NCBI GenBank assembly: GCA_039033855.1
Contig: JBCCBV010000008.1
Location: 60,239 to 124,238 of the forward strand
Length of the DNA stretch: 64,000 bases
DNA from: JBCCBV01 sp039033855
GTDB lineage: Bacteria > Planctomycetota > Phycisphaerae > Phycisphaerales > Phycisphaeraceae
Direction of reading: 5' to 3'
Shown: one piece after another, positions 9,552 to 18,651 of the stretch
Layout of the letters: the number at the start of each line of letters is the position of its first letter
Position numbering within the stretch: position 1 is the first letter of the stretch
The notes under the pieces: model-generated
The model's input: only the letters and a program-made list of their open reading frames with translations
Told to the model about the DNA's origin: nothing
Database searches by the model: none
Position numbers and translations under genes: made by a program

Positions 9552-11735
9552 ATGCCTGATTGGGTTCCTTATCTGACGCCCGTGTTGGGTCTGCTCGGCC
9601 TGGTGGCGGCGTATCTGATTTATCTATCGATCCGCAAGCAGCCCGAGGGCGAGGGCAAGACCCAGCAACTCGGCGACACGATCCACCGCGCGGCCATGGC
9701 GTTTATGCGGCGCGAGTTCCTGCTGCTGTCGGTGTTCGCGGTGATCGTGGGCGTGCTGGTGGGCGTGTTCATCGACGACATGTTTGGCGGACACTTGCCC
9801 AAGACGATGATCGCGTTCTTCTGCGGGGCGATTGCCTCGTCGATCGCGGGCTTCATGGGGATGTACACGGCGACCAAGGCCAACGTGCGCACCACGGTGG
9901 CGGCCAACACCAAGGGGCCGGCTGAAGCGCTGGGCATCGCGTTCTTCGGCGGGTCGGTGATGGGCCTGGTGGTGGCGTCGATGGGCCTGGTGGGGATCGG
10001 CTCGCTGTACCTGGCGTTTGTTCGAGGCGATGCGATGGTGGGCGGCGCGCACGCGATCGAAGGCTTTGCGATGGGGGCGTCGCTCGTGGCGCTGTTCTAC
10101 CGGGTGGGCGGGGGCATCTTCACCAAGGCCGCCGACGTGGGCGCCGACCTGGTGGGCAAGGTGGAGGCGGGGATCCCCGAGGACGACCCGCGCAACCCCG
10201 GGGTGATCGCCGACAACGTGGGCGACAACGTCGGCGACGTGGCCGGCATGGGCTCGGACATCTTTGAGAGCTATTGCGGGTCGCAGATCGCGACGATCGC
10301 CATCGCCTCGACACTCGGCGGCGCCGCGGTGCTGGGGCTGGCGGGCGGGGTGGATGAAAACGCGGCGCGGTCGACGCTGCTGTTCCTGCCGCTCGCGTTT
10401 ACGACGGTAGGGCTGATTTGCTCGCTGCTGGGCATCTTGCTGGTGCGGCTGTGCTCGGCGCTCGACCCGGCGTTTGCGCTGCGGATCGGCACGGTGGGGG
10501 CCACGGTGCTGTTCGCCGGGGCGGCGTTTGGGGTGACCGAGCTTTCTGACGTATCCATGAAGGTCTGGTGGTGCGTGGTGGCCGGGGCGCTCGGCGGGAT
10601 CATCATCGGAGCGATTACCGAGTACTACACCGGCGGCAAACCCGTGCGGACTCTGGCCAAGAGCTCGGAAACGGGCGTGGCCACGGTGATGATCAACGGG
10701 CTGGCGATCGGGCTCGAAAGCGTGGTGATCCCGATGGCGACCATCGGCGGGATCATTCTGGTGAGTTACAGCTTGGCCGGGGAGTACGGCGTGGGCGTGG
10801 CGGCGGTGGGGATGCTGGCGACGGTCGGCATCACCATGGCGATCGACGCCTACGGGCCGATCGCCGACAACGCCGGGGGCATCGCCGAGATGGCCAAGCT
10901 CGGGCCGGAGACGCGCAAGATCACCGACGGGCTCGACGCGGTGGGCAACACCACGGCGGCGATCGGCAAGGGATTCGCCATCGGCGCGGCCGGGCTGGCG
11001 GCGCTGACCATGATCAAGGCCTTCGGCAACGCGGTAGAGGTGCGTCACCCCGAGTTCTCGCTCGACCTGTCGAACGCGGTGGTGATTGCCGGCGTGTTCC
11101 TGGGCGGGTTGTGCGCATTCTGGAACGGGTCGATCACCATGCGGGCGGTGGGCGCGGCGGCGTTCGAGATGATCGAAGAGATCCGCCGACAGTTCCGCGA
11201 AATCCCGGGCCTAATGGAAGGCACGGCCGAGCCAGACGGTGAGCGCTGCGTGGCGATCGCAGCGACGGCGGCGGTCAAGCGGATGGCCCTGCCGGCGCTG
11301 TTGGCGGTCGGGGCGCCGGTGCTGGTGGGCTTCACCCTGGGGGCCGAGGCGCTGGGCGGCCTGCTGGTGGGGGCGCTGGTCTGCTGCGTTTCGCTGGCGC
11401 TAAAAATGGCCAACGCCGGCGGCGCGTGGGACAACGCCAAGAAGTACGTCGAGGAAGGTCACCACGGCGGCAAGGGCAGCGAGAACCACAAGGCCGTGGT
11501 GGTGGGCGACACCGTGGGCGACCCGCTCAAGGACACCTCGGGCCCGTCGATGAACATCCTGATCAACGTGATGGCGATTGTGTCGCTGGTGATCGCGCCG
11601 CTGCTGAGCCCATACCCGCTGTGGGAGCGGGGCGAAGCGGACGTAACGGAGACCGAGCTGGTGGCGCCCGAGTCGCCGGCGGTTCCCGAGGGCGACGTGA
11701 CGCCGGAGCTGCCCGAGCTTCCCGCGACCCAGTGA
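9552..11735 (+). CDS. hppA: Membrane-bound ion-translocating pyrophosphatase, predicted K+-dependent
   Basis: A 727-residue integral membrane protein with about 16 helices that couples PPi hydrolysis to H+ or Na+ export. The substrate-site signature DVGADLVGKVEAGIPEDDPRNP is followed by NVGDNVGDVAGMGSDIFESY. A second set of acidic residues lies at DAYGPIADNAGGIAEM, and a third at VVGDTVGDPLKDTSGPS near the C-terminus. In GNTTAAIGKGFAIG the Ala after TT is the residue linked to potassium dependence (Lys there in K+-independent enzymes). The ATG at 9552 has GGAGG 10 bases upstream; a longer open frame from 9405 is not conserved. Ends 38 bases before the aldo/keto reductase. The Pro/Glu-rich tail after the last helix is unusual but short. 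Confidence 0.96.
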   Translation: MPDWVPYLTPVLGLLGLVAAYLIYLSIRKQPEGEGKTQQLGDTIHRAAMAFMRREFLLLSVFAVIVGVLVGVFIDDMFGGHLPKTMIAFFCGAIASSIAGFMGMYTATKANVRTTVAANTKGPAEALGIAFFGGSVMGLVVASMGLVGIGSLYLAFVRGDAMVGGAHAIEGFAMGASLVALFYRVGGGIFTKAADVGADLVGKVEAGIPEDDPRNPGVIADNVGDNVGDVAGMGSDIFESYCGSQIATIAIASTLGGAAVLGLAGGVDENAARSTLLFLPLAFTTVGLICSLLGILLVRLCSALDPAFALRIGTVGATVLFAGAAFGVTELSDVSMKVWWCVVAGALGGIIIGAITEYYTGGKPVRTLAKSSETGVATVMINGLAIGLESVVIPMATIGGIILVSYSLAGEYGVGVAAVGMLATVGITMAIDAYGPIADNAGGIAEMAKLGPETRKITDGLDAVGNTTAAIGKGFAIGAAGLAALTMIKAFGNAVEVRHPEFSLDLSNAVVIAGVFLGGLCAFWNGSITMRAVGAAAFEMIEEIRRQFREIPGLMEGTAEPDGERCVAIAATAAVKRMALPALLAVGAPVLVGFTLGAEALGGLLVGALVCCVSLALKMANAGGAWDNAKKYVEEGHHGGKGSENHKAVVVGDTVGDPLKDTSGPSMNILINVMAIVSLVIAPLLSPYPLWERGEADVTETELVAPESPAVPEGDVTPELPELPATQ

Positions 11736-11773
11736 GATTGCGGGCCCGTCCGGCGTGTTCGTAAAGTGAGCGC

Positions 11774-12730
11774 ATGCAATATCGCACGCTAGGCAAGACG
11801 GGTCTGAAGGTGTCGGTGGTCGGGGTGGGGACCTGGCAGTTCGGCGGGGAATGGGGGCGGACGTACACGCAGGCCGAAGCGGATGCGCTGTTCGAAGCGG
11901 CGCGCGAATGCGGGCTGAACCTCATCGACACCGCCGAGTGCTACGGCGACCACGAATCGGAACGGCTCATCGGCGGAGCCATCGAGCGCGACCGCGACAA
12001 GTGGGTCCTGGCGACCAAGTTCGGCCATAAGTTTCACAAGCCGTTTGAACGGACCGAGCCGCGCAGCCCGGCCGACGTGGTGACGCAGCTGGAAGACTCG
12101 CTGCGGGCGCTGCGGACCGACTACCTCGACCTTTGGCAATACCACTCGTGGGGCGACGACCAGTTTTTCGACGACGACGTGCTCGCGGCGGTGGCCAAGG
12201 CCAAGGACGCGGGCAAGGTCCGGCACGTGGGCAACAGCGTCGGGCCGAACGACAAGCCGAAGCAGGTCGACGCGTCGGCCGAGCGGGGCGTCGAGACGAT
12301 CCAGATCATCTACAACCGGCTGCAGCGCGAGCCGGAGACGGCGTGCTTTGATTCTTGCATCCGCCAGAACTTGGGGGTGCTGGCCCGGGTGCCCTTGGCC
12401 AGCGGGTATCTGTCGGGTAAGTACAAGCCGGGTCACGTGTTCGACAAAGACGAGGTCCGCGGCAAGTGGCACGGGCAGGCGAAATCGGACGCGATGTTGG
12501 CCGAGGTCCAGACGATCCGGGCGGAAGAGGTTCCCCACGGCGTGCCGATGCCGGCGTGGGCGCTCGCGTGGTGTTTGCAGCACGACGCGGTGACGTGCGT
12601 GATCCCCGGGTGCAAGTCGGCCGAGCAGGTCCGGTCGAACGCCGAGGCCGCGGGAGACGCGCGCTTGGCGGATTGGGTGCGCGCGGATCACCCCCAGGCG
12701 TGCGCGGTGCCGAGCGTGCTGCCGGGCTGA
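11774..12730 (+). CDS. Aldo/keto reductase
   Basis: A 318-residue NADPH-dependent oxidoreductase of the AKR TIM-barrel family. The catalytic tetrad is visible: Asp52 and Tyr57 in LIDTAECYG, Lys82 in LATKFGHK, His124 in WQYHSWGDD. The C-terminal nucleotide-binding end VIPGCKSAEQVRSNAEAA is conserved. Closest by eye to the general L-glyceraldehyde-3-phosphate-reductase/YajO-like group; substrate unknown. AGTGAG lies upstream of the ATG. Its stop codon TGA (12728-12730) is formed by the first unit of a 12-bp tandem repeat, so the array abuts or has invaded the gene's end. Confidence 0.92.
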   Translation: MQYRTLGKTGLKVSVVGVGTWQFGGEWGRTYTQAEADALFEAARECGLNLIDTAECYGDHESERLIGGAIERDRDKWVLATKFGHKFHKPFERTEPRSPADVVTQLEDSLRALRTDYLDLWQYHSWGDDQFFDDDVLAAVAKAKDAGKVRHVGNSVGPNDKPKQVDASAERGVETIQIIYNRLQREPETACFDSCIRQNLGVLARVPLASGYLSGKYKPGHVFDKDEVRGKWHGQAKSDAMLAEVQTIRAEEVPHGVPMPAWALAWCLQHDAVTCVIPGCKSAEQVRSNAEAAGDARLADWVRADHPQACAVPSVLPG

Positions 12731-12790
12731 TACCGGGGGTGATTCCGCGGCTGATTCCGGGGGTGATTCCGGGGGTGATTCCGGGGGTGT
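12728..12790. repeat. Tandem array of 12-bp family H units
   Basis: Five consecutive units near TGATTCCGGGGG, starting at 12728, 12740, 12752, 12764 and 12776. Units 3-5 are identical; units 1 and 2 carry 1-2 changes. The array fills the space between the aldo/keto reductase stop and the ddl start. Without spacers it is not a CRISPR. Confidence 0.95.
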
Positions 12791-12802
12791 CATACTGGGG
12801 AG

Positions 12803-13825
12803 ATGGACGAGTCGAAGCCGGCGGTGCTGGTGTTGCGGGGCGGTCCGGATCGGGAGCGCGAAGTCTCGCTGCGCAGCGGGTCGGCGGTGGCGGCGGCGTT
12901 GCGGCAAGCGGGTCACGAAGTGGTCGAAGCGGACGCGGGGCCGGGTGAGCTCGGCGCGCTCGACGCGTGGGCGCAGCGGTATCGGGCTGGGCACGATGGC
13001 TGGGGACCGGGCTCACAGAGCCCGGCTCGCAGAGGAGATTCCGGGGGTGGTTCCGGGGGCGTCGTATTCCCCGCGATGCACGGGCCCTGGGGCGAGGGCG
13101 GTCCGTTGCAGAAAGAGCTGGAGGTGCGGGGTCTCGCGTTCGTAGGCAGCGGTGCGCAGGCGTCTCGGGCCGCGATGGACAAGGCCGTCACCAAGCGGGT
13201 GATGGCCGATCTGGGCGTGCGGACGCCCGGGTGGGTGGAGGTGAAGCGGGGGGATGATGTTGCGGATGCGCTGCGCTCTGCTGAAGCGGGGCGGCCGGGC
13301 GGCTTTGTCGTCAAGGCCGTGTCGGAGGGATCGAGCCTGGGGATGGCGTTCTGCAACTCACAAGAGCAAGTGCAATCGGCGTGCGCGGAGCTTCTGGAGA
13401 CCTACGAGCGGGTGCTGGTCGAGGCGTGTATCGATGGGGCCGAGTTGACGGTGGGCTGGCTGGACGGCGCCGCCCTGCCGGCGATCCGCATCGAGCCGGC
13501 GGATCCATCTGACGGCGGATACGACTACGCCGCCAAGTACGACCGCAACGACACGCGTTACCGGTTCGACACCGGCCTGTCTGGCGAAGCGGTTGAAGGG
13601 ATGGCGCGCGATGCCGAACGGCTGTGCGCGGCGCTGGGCTGTCGACACCTGGCTCGGGTGGACTACCTGGTAGACGCCGACGGCGTGGCGTGGTGTTTGG
13701 AGGTCAACACCCTGCCGGGGTTCACCGACCACAGCCTGTTGCCGATGGCGGCGCGCCAGGCCGGGATGGACATGCCGGCGTTGTGCGCGTGGCTGGTGGA
13801 AATGGCGTCGCGGGACGCATGTTGA
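12803..13825 (+). CDS. ddl: D-alanine--D-alanine ligase with a repeat-derived insertion
   Basis: A 340-residue ATP-grasp enzyme that makes the D-Ala-D-Ala dipeptide for peptidoglycan. Visible: LRGGPDREREVSLRSG at the N-terminus, VVFPAMHGPWGEGG, ATP-grasp lysines in AMDKAVTK and FVVKAVSEGSSLG, and the metal/ATP end CLEVNTLPGFTDHSLLP. Residues about 61-86 (RAGHDGWGPGSQSPARRGDSGGG) have no family counterpart and are encoded by a family B palindrome plus two family H units. They fall in the loop just before the VVFPAMHG strand, so the fold could tolerate them. Start ATG 12803 follows a GGGGAG run. Its presence supports a peptidoglycan wall in this planctomycete. Confidence 0.95.
   Translation: MDESKPAVLVLRGGPDREREVSLRSGSAVAAALRQAGHEVVEADAGPGELGALDAWAQRYRAGHDGWGPGSQSPARRGDSGGGSGGVVFPAMHGPWGEGGPLQKELEVRGLAFVGSGAQASRAAMDKAVTKRVMADLGVRTPGWVEVKRGDDVADALRSAEAGRPGGFVVKAVSEGSSLGMAFCNSQEQVQSACAELLETYERVLVEACIDGAELTVGWLDGAALPAIRIEPADPSDGGYDYAAKYDRNDTRYRFDTGLSGEAVEGMARDAERLCAALGCRHLARVDYLVDADGVAWCLEVNTLPGFTDHSLLPMAARQAGMDMPALCAWLVEMASRDAC
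13005..13060. repeat. Family B (B2) and family H units inside ddl
   Basis: B2 at 13005-13031 carries the CCGGGCTCACAGAGCCCGG core. It is followed by GATTCCGGGGGTGG and TTCCGGGGGCG at about 13036-13060. All are read in the ddl frame as GPGSQSPAR then DSGGGSGG. Confidence 0.92.
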
Positions 13826-13856
13826 CGTGCGCGGCTCGTCTATCCGGAGGCTTGAC

Positions 13857-13974
13857 ACGAGGCCCGACCGTAAGGGAGGGCGGCCTCCTACGGATGGTCG
13901 AATCCGTGACGGTGTATCCGTCTTGCACTCGCGCGTTCAGCGGCATGCCCCGCTCCCTGACGGTCGCGGCTCGT
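13857..13974. repeat. Inverted pair of family E repeats
   Basis: One copy at 13857-13887 is inverted relative to a second at 13942-13974 (CCCCGCTCCCTGACGGTCGC core). They enclose about 54 bases. The 210-base gap 13826-14035 between convergent ddl and the TPR gene contains no supported gene. Confidence 0.75.
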
Positions 13975-14035
13975 GCTGGAGTTTGACCGGGCTCAGATCG
14001 TCCGGACCGCAAACGGAGTCGCACTATGCGTGAGG

Positions 14036-15256
14036 TCAGTCGGTGGGGACATCGGCGACGCGGGGTCGGTCGACGTCGAGGGCCGCCAGGAGTTTCTGAG
14101 CGCGGGGGTCTTGCGGGGCGCGGGCGGCGGCCTTTTGGTAGGCGTCGCGGGCGGCGGCGGTCTTGCCGGCCTTCTGGAGAATGATGCCGCGCAGGACCAG
14201 GGGCGTTGGGTTGTCGAGGTCGGCCTGGGCGGCGCGGTCGAACATGGTCAGGGCGTTGTGATCGACGTTGCGCTGCTTCCAGGCGAGGCCGGCGATCATG
14301 TAGCCGTCGGGACGTTCGGGGTCGAGGCGGATGACGCGGTTGGCGGCGAACAGCGCGTTGTCGGCGTCTTTGGTCTTGAGGGCGAAACGGCCGAGCTGGA
14401 CCCAGTCGTTTGATTCGGCGACGCCGGCACGGGCCAGGCGGAGCAGGACCTGCTTGGCGGCGTCGATGCGTCCGATGCGGGCGTACGCGGCGACGAGGGT
14501 GCGCCGCAGGTCGATGCGCGCGGTTTCGTCGACGTCTTCGAGCAGCATCTCGAGGGTGTCGGCGGCCTTCTGGTCCTGGCCGTTGGCGAGGTAGGCCTGG
14601 GCGAGTTCTTCGACGTGGGTGGGGTTGTCGGGGTCGAGCAGCGCGGCTTCTTCGAAGGCGCGGACCGCGTTGGAGGCCTGGTGCTGCATGGTGTACAGGT
14701 GGCCGAGCGCGGCGCGGAGGCCGGCGTTCTGGTCGAAGTAGACGGCCTTGGATTCGAGCAGGGCGATGGCGTCGTCGGGCCGTGCCGAGGCGACGAGCAT
14801 TTCGCTCATGGCCAGGACGTAGCCGGGGTCGTCTTTGCGTCGTTCGTGGGCCTGGGCGTAGGCGGCGAGGGCGGCCTCGGGCTGCTTCCAGCGTTGGAGG
14901 ACCACGCCGGTGTAGTAGTGCGGCTCGGGGTCTTTTTCGTCGAGCGCCGCGGCCATGTCGAAGTAGTGGGTCGAGCGTTCGAGCTGGCCGCGTTCGAGCG
15001 CGATGCGGCCGGCGAGCAGGTACAAGCCGGGCGACGACGGGTCGATCTGGGCGGCGTCGGACACGACGCGTTCGGCCTCGTCGAGTTGACCGGCGTTGAA
15101 GTGACCCTCGGCCAGTTCGATCATCAGCGCGCTGCGGACGCGGAAGTAGCTTTGGGCCGCGTCTTCTTTGACCTCGTCGTGGGTTTGCCAGGTGCAGCCG
15201 GTGGGCAACGCCAGCAGGGGGAGCAGGAGTGCGGCGGTGACGAGGGGCTTGCGCAT
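14036..15256 (-). CDS. TPR lipoprotein, last gene of the pilus/secretion operon
   Basis: A 406-residue exported lipoprotein. Signal peptide MRKPLVTAALLLPLLALPTGC ends in a lipobox with Cys at about 21. About ten tetratricopeptide repeats follow (patterns such as GQLDEAERVVSDAAQIDPSSPGL and HQASNAVRAFEEAALLDPDNPTH). PilF/PilW-type TPR lipoproteins assist outer-membrane secretin assembly; lying 140 bases behind a secretin gene makes that role plausible here, but it is inferred from context. It is longer than PilF (about 250 residues). No SD is obvious. Confidence 0.85.
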   Translation of the reverse strand: MRKPLVTAALLLPLLALPTGCTWQTHDEVKEDAAQSYFRVRSALMIELAEGHFNAGQLDEAERVVSDAAQIDPSSPGLYLLAGRIALERGQLERSTHYFDMAAALDEKDPEPHYYTGVVLQRWKQPEAALAAYAQAHERRKDDPGYVLAMSEMLVASARPDDAIALLESKAVYFDQNAGLRAALGHLYTMQHQASNAVRAFEEAALLDPDNPTHVEELAQAYLANGQDQKAADTLEMLLEDVDETARIDLRRTLVAAYARIGRIDAAKQVLLRLARAGVAESNDWVQLGRFALKTKDADNALFAANRVIRLDPERPDGYMIAGLAWKQRNVDHNALTMFDRAAQADLDNPTPLVLRGIILQKAGKTAAARDAYQKAAARAPQDPRAQKLLAALDVDRPRVADVPTD

Positions 15257-15396
15257 CGGGAAGAAGTCCGGTTGAGTTTGGCGGAGGGCCTGGGGAAGGG
15301 AGACGGGCTGGCGTTGGCCGGCCCGCTCCGTGTGCGTGGTGGACCCGGTGAGGGGTCGGCGACCGGTTGGGGTCGCCCGTGGCGTTTGCTTGCGGG

Positions 15397-18066
15397 TTAC
15401 TTGGCGTCGACGCCGGCGATGGCGTCGGCTTCGGCCTGGGCTTCGAGGTCGGACAGGTAGTCGTTGTCGGAGGTGGTGGACTCGAAGCCGTCGGTGCTGG
15501 CGGTTTCGGGGTCGACGCCGATGGCGGTCCAGGGGTACTGGCCGAGCGGCTGGAGGCTGTCGAAGTCGAAGAGCCAGAAGCCTTCGGCGCTGGGGTCGGT
15601 TGCGTTCGCAGCGGACGCATCGGCGTCGACGGTCTCGAACTCGCCTTGGGGCACGGCGCCGAAGCTGGCGAAGTCCGAAGCGTCGGTCGGCTCGAACGAC
15701 TCGGCATCGACATCGGGGGTCTGCGGGCCGGCCTCGAAGTCGAACGGGGTGGTGTCGTCGCCCGTGAAGGCGCTGCCGGTGACGACGGCGAAGCCTTCGT
15801 CCTGAGCGGGCTGTCCGGCGTCGGCTTGTTCGGAGAAGGCCTGGTCGGAGAAGGCCTGGGCGTCAGACTCACGGCGCTCGGCGATCAGCGATTCGAGCTC
15901 GCGCTCGGCTTGTTCGAGTTCGAGCAGGGCCACGTCTTCGCTGCCTGCGGGCTGGGCGTCGAACCGGCTACCGAACTCCGCGGGGTCGGCGGCGGCGGTT
16001 TCGAAGCCGTCGCCCACGAACGGGTCGTTCAAGGGCTGCTCCACAACTTCAACCGGGTCGGATTCTGCGGCGAAGTCGGCGGTTTCGGGTGCGAAGGCCT
16101 GGGGGTCGGCTTCGTTGTCGAAGACCGAGGTCTGGGCGGGGATTTCGGCGAAGCCGTCGGCCGGGTCGGTCGGGGTGTCGACGACGAACTCTTCCGCGAC
16201 GGGCTCGACGGCTTGCACCGGCTCGGCCTGGGCCAAGGGTTCAGCGATCGCCGGCTCGGCGGAGTTGGCCTCTTCGACGACCGCGTCCTGGGGCTGGGTG
16301 TCGATGGCGTCGCCGGGCGTGAGGGCGTCCATTTCGTCGGCGATCACGGTGTCGATGGCCGAGTTGAGGATGGACTCTTCGGCGAGGTACACGGCTCCGC
16401 CGTCGACTTCACGCTTGATGGCCAGGCCCCGGACGCTGGTGGGCTCGAGGTGCAGGGCCAGGTTGGCGGACCAACGGGCCTGCGACTCGAACGAGCGACG
16501 GGCCTTGGCGTCGGCGGCCTCTTCGGCGTTGCGGAGGGCGTCCGCGGCGTCGCGGAGGTGGGCGCCGGCGAGCTTCTTGCGCGACCAGGGCAGCAGGCCC
16601 TTGCCGGCGCCGATCTGGGCGAGCTGGACGCCGTCGGCGGCACGGTCGCCCATGGCGGCCAGGGCGTCGTTCTCAAGAATGGTGGCCTTGACCAGGAAGA
16701 TGACTTCGGACCGTCGGGTGTCGTCGTCCTGCCCGCGGAAGGCGTTGCCGACGAAGGGGATGTCGCCCAGGCCGGGCACCTGTCGGCGGTCGACCTGGAT
16801 GTCTTCGGTGAACAGGCCGCCGAGCACGACGGTCTGGCCGGAGCGCACGATGATGTTGGTGGTCATCTCGGCGACGGAGGTATCGGGGACGACGAAACCG
16901 GCGAGTTCTCGGGTGGCGCCGTCGGAGACGGACGGGCGGAGTTCGAGGCGGATGGCGCCGTCTTCGGAGACGAACGGGCGGACCGACAGCTGGGTGCCCA
17001 CGTCGAGGAACTCGACGGTCTGGGTGACCGAGTCTTCGGTTTGCGTGGTGCTGATGTAGCCGAGCTGTTCACCGACGAGGATGTCGCCCTTCTGGCGGTT
17101 GAGGACGGTGAGCTTGGGGCTGGAGACCACGGTGGTGTTGGTGATGGAGTTCAGGGCGCGGACGAAGACGGCGGCGTCTCCGGCGACCAGGCCGGCCTTG
17201 AACCCGCCGGGCGAGGACGTGGCGCCGATGTCGGTGGTCGACACGGCCCCGGAGCGGTTGGTGGCGCCGCCGCCGATGAGGGTGTCGACGATGCCCAGGG
17301 GGTCGGCCGACGCGACGCCGTCGATGTCGAAGAACAGCGAGAAGTCGGTGCCCAGGGCGTTGTTCTCAGACAGCGTGGCCTGGAGGATGGTGGCCTCGAT
17401 CAGGACCATCGCCGGGCGGCGGTCGAGCTCTTCGAGGGTTTCGTTGATCTGGTCGATGTTCTCCTGGTAGTCGACGACGACCAGCAGGTCGTCCCCGGCG
17501 TAGGAGTTTTCGCCGCCGTCGGACGTGTCGGGGATGAAGCCGGATTCGGCGGCGGCGGTGGCGATGATCTCTCCGTTTTCTGAGAGCATCGGGGTAACGA
17601 AGGCCTGGGCGTCGACGGCGTTGAGGTAGTCCAGCCGGATGACCTGGCGGGTGAGCTCGCGCGATTGTTCGACGCGTTCCTGGTACTCGGCGGCGGTCAC
17701 CACGTGGATGAACTGGCCCTGCTCGAAGTAGCGGAAGCCGTTGGCGGTGAGGATGGCGTCGAGGGCTTCGTAGAAGTCGGCGTCGCGGATGGTGAAGGTG
17801 ACCGTGCCGGAGACGTCGCGGCTGATCATGATGTTCTTGCCGGCCTGCATGGACAAGCCGCGGAGGACGGTGGTGATGTCGACGTCGGAGGCGTCGATGG
17901 AGATCTCGCCTGCGGCGCCGACCTCGATGTTCTCGCGGCCTTCGGCGGCTGGCTCGTCGTCGAACAGGCCGACTTCCTCGGGCGCGTCCTGGGGCGTGGC
18001 GAAGTTGGGGGCGCCAAGCGTGATCGCCAGGGCGGAGAGCAAGGTCGTGGTGCGGAAGCGAGTCAT
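15397..18066 (-). CDS. Secretin (GspD/PilQ family) with a long acidic C-terminal extension
   Basis: An 889-residue outer-membrane channel protein. A signal peptide of about 25 residues is followed by an N0/N1-like region (about 50-150, ITTVLRGLSMQAGKNIMI), an N-domain (about 150-240) and the secretin core (about 270-465). The core shows VVSSPKLTVLNRQKGDILVG, VGTQLSVRPFVSEDGAIRL, and the signature SGQTVVLGGLFTEDI...VPGLGDIPFVGNAFR. After the core come a helical stretch and then about 290 acidic, low-complexity residues rich in Asp, Glu, Phe and Ala with repeated ADPxxF/DPxEF motifs. Typical secretins stop soon after the core, so this tail is unusual. The next gene upstream ends 3 bases before it. 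Confidence 0.92.
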   Translation of the reverse strand: MTRFRTTTLLSALAITLGAPNFATPQDAPEEVGLFDDEPAAEGRENIEVGAAGEISIDASDVDITTVLRGLSMQAGKNIMISRDVSGTVTFTIRDADFYEALDAILTANGFRYFEQGQFIHVVTAAEYQERVEQSRELTRQVIRLDYLNAVDAQAFVTPMLSENGEIIATAAAESGFIPDTSDGGENSYAGDDLLVVVDYQENIDQINETLEELDRRPAMVLIEATILQATLSENNALGTDFSLFFDIDGVASADPLGIVDTLIGGGATNRSGAVSTTDIGATSSPGGFKAGLVAGDAAVFVRALNSITNTTVVSSPKLTVLNRQKGDILVGEQLGYISTTQTEDSVTQTVEFLDVGTQLSVRPFVSEDGAIRLELRPSVSDGATRELAGFVVPDTSVAEMTTNIIVRSGQTVVLGGLFTEDIQVDRRQVPGLGDIPFVGNAFRGQDDDTRRSEVIFLVKATILENDALAAMGDRAADGVQLAQIGAGKGLLPWSRKKLAGAHLRDAADALRNAEEAADAKARRSFESQARWSANLALHLEPTSVRGLAIKREVDGGAVYLAEESILNSAIDTVIADEMDALTPGDAIDTQPQDAVVEEANSAEPAIAEPLAQAEPVQAVEPVAEEFVVDTPTDPADGFAEIPAQTSVFDNEADPQAFAPETADFAAESDPVEVVEQPLNDPFVGDGFETAAADPAEFGSRFDAQPAGSEDVALLELEQAERELESLIAERRESDAQAFSDQAFSEQADAGQPAQDEGFAVVTGSAFTGDDTTPFDFEAGPQTPDVDAESFEPTDASDFASFGAVPQGEFETVDADASAANATDPSAEGFWLFDFDSLQPLGQYPWTAIGVDPETASTDGFESTTSDNDYLSDLEAQAEADAIAGVDAK

Positions 18067-18069
18067 GAT

Positions 18070-18651
18070 CTACTCCAGGGAGCCGTTGTTTGGGTTCGTG
18101 GTGGCGGCCGGCATATGGAGCCGGAAGGCGAGTCCGTTGCGGGCGACCACCACGTGGTTGTCGCCGATGGAAAGGAGCGTGAAGCCCTCGATGGTTTGTC
18201 CGGGCCGCAGCAGCTCGTTGTTGAGCACGGCCCGGGGTCGATGGCCTTGGATGACGCTTTCGAGCGTCAGGTCGCGGGCGTCACGCCGCGCTTGTTCCAA
18301 CCGAGCGTTTTCATCGACGCCTGAACGCCCCGTCTTTCCCGCGTTCTCCGACTTATCGGCCGCGGGGTCGGGCCTGTAGCGGGTGGGGTCGATGGCGAAG
18401 ACGTCGCGGTTGGGCCGGTCGGGTAAGACGCCGAGGAACACCGGCTCGGGCCGGGCCTGGGTCGTGGCGGCGGATTCGACCTCTACGGCCTCGCCGTCGG
18501 GGTTGGCTACGGCCGTTTTGGGCACGCGGTCCAGAAAGATCAGCCGGCCCCAGAGCAGCAGGCCGAAGCAGGCGCACGTGCCGGCGAGGGCGAACTTCTT
18601 GCGATCTCGCTGCACGGCGGCCTTGAGCTCGTCGAGGAACGGCAGGTTCAC
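18070..18651 (-). CDS. PilP/GspC-like inner-membrane protein
   Basis: A 193-residue protein with one N-terminal membrane anchor (about residues 20-38, FALAGTCACFGLLLWGRLIF), a Pro/Glu-rich linker and a small C-terminal beta domain (GQTIEGFTLLSIGDNHVVVA-R-NGLAFRL). That architecture matches PilP or GspC, which link the inner-membrane platform to the secretin. Assignment rests on architecture and position rather than sequence motifs. It overlaps the PilO-like gene by 4 bases (ATGA) and ends 3 bases before the secretin gene, implying translational coupling. Confidence 0.7.
   Translation of the reverse strand: MNLPFLDELKAAVQRDRKKFALAGTCACFGLLLWGRLIFLDRVPKTAVANPDGEAVEVESAATTQARPEPVFLGVLPDRPNRDVFAIDPTRYRPDPAADKSENAGKTGRSGVDENARLEQARRDARDLTLESVIQGHRPRAVLNNELLRPGQTIEGFTLLSIGDNHVVVARNGLAFRLHMPAATTNPNNGSLE

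Noticed and set aside
12728..12790. Possible CRISPR array
   Set aside because: Units are contiguous without spacers.
15367..17583. Plus-strand open frame of 738 codons opposite the secretin gene
   Set aside because: Shadow of the secretin in GC-rich DNA; amino-acid pattern is Gly/Val/Asp low complexity, no domain.
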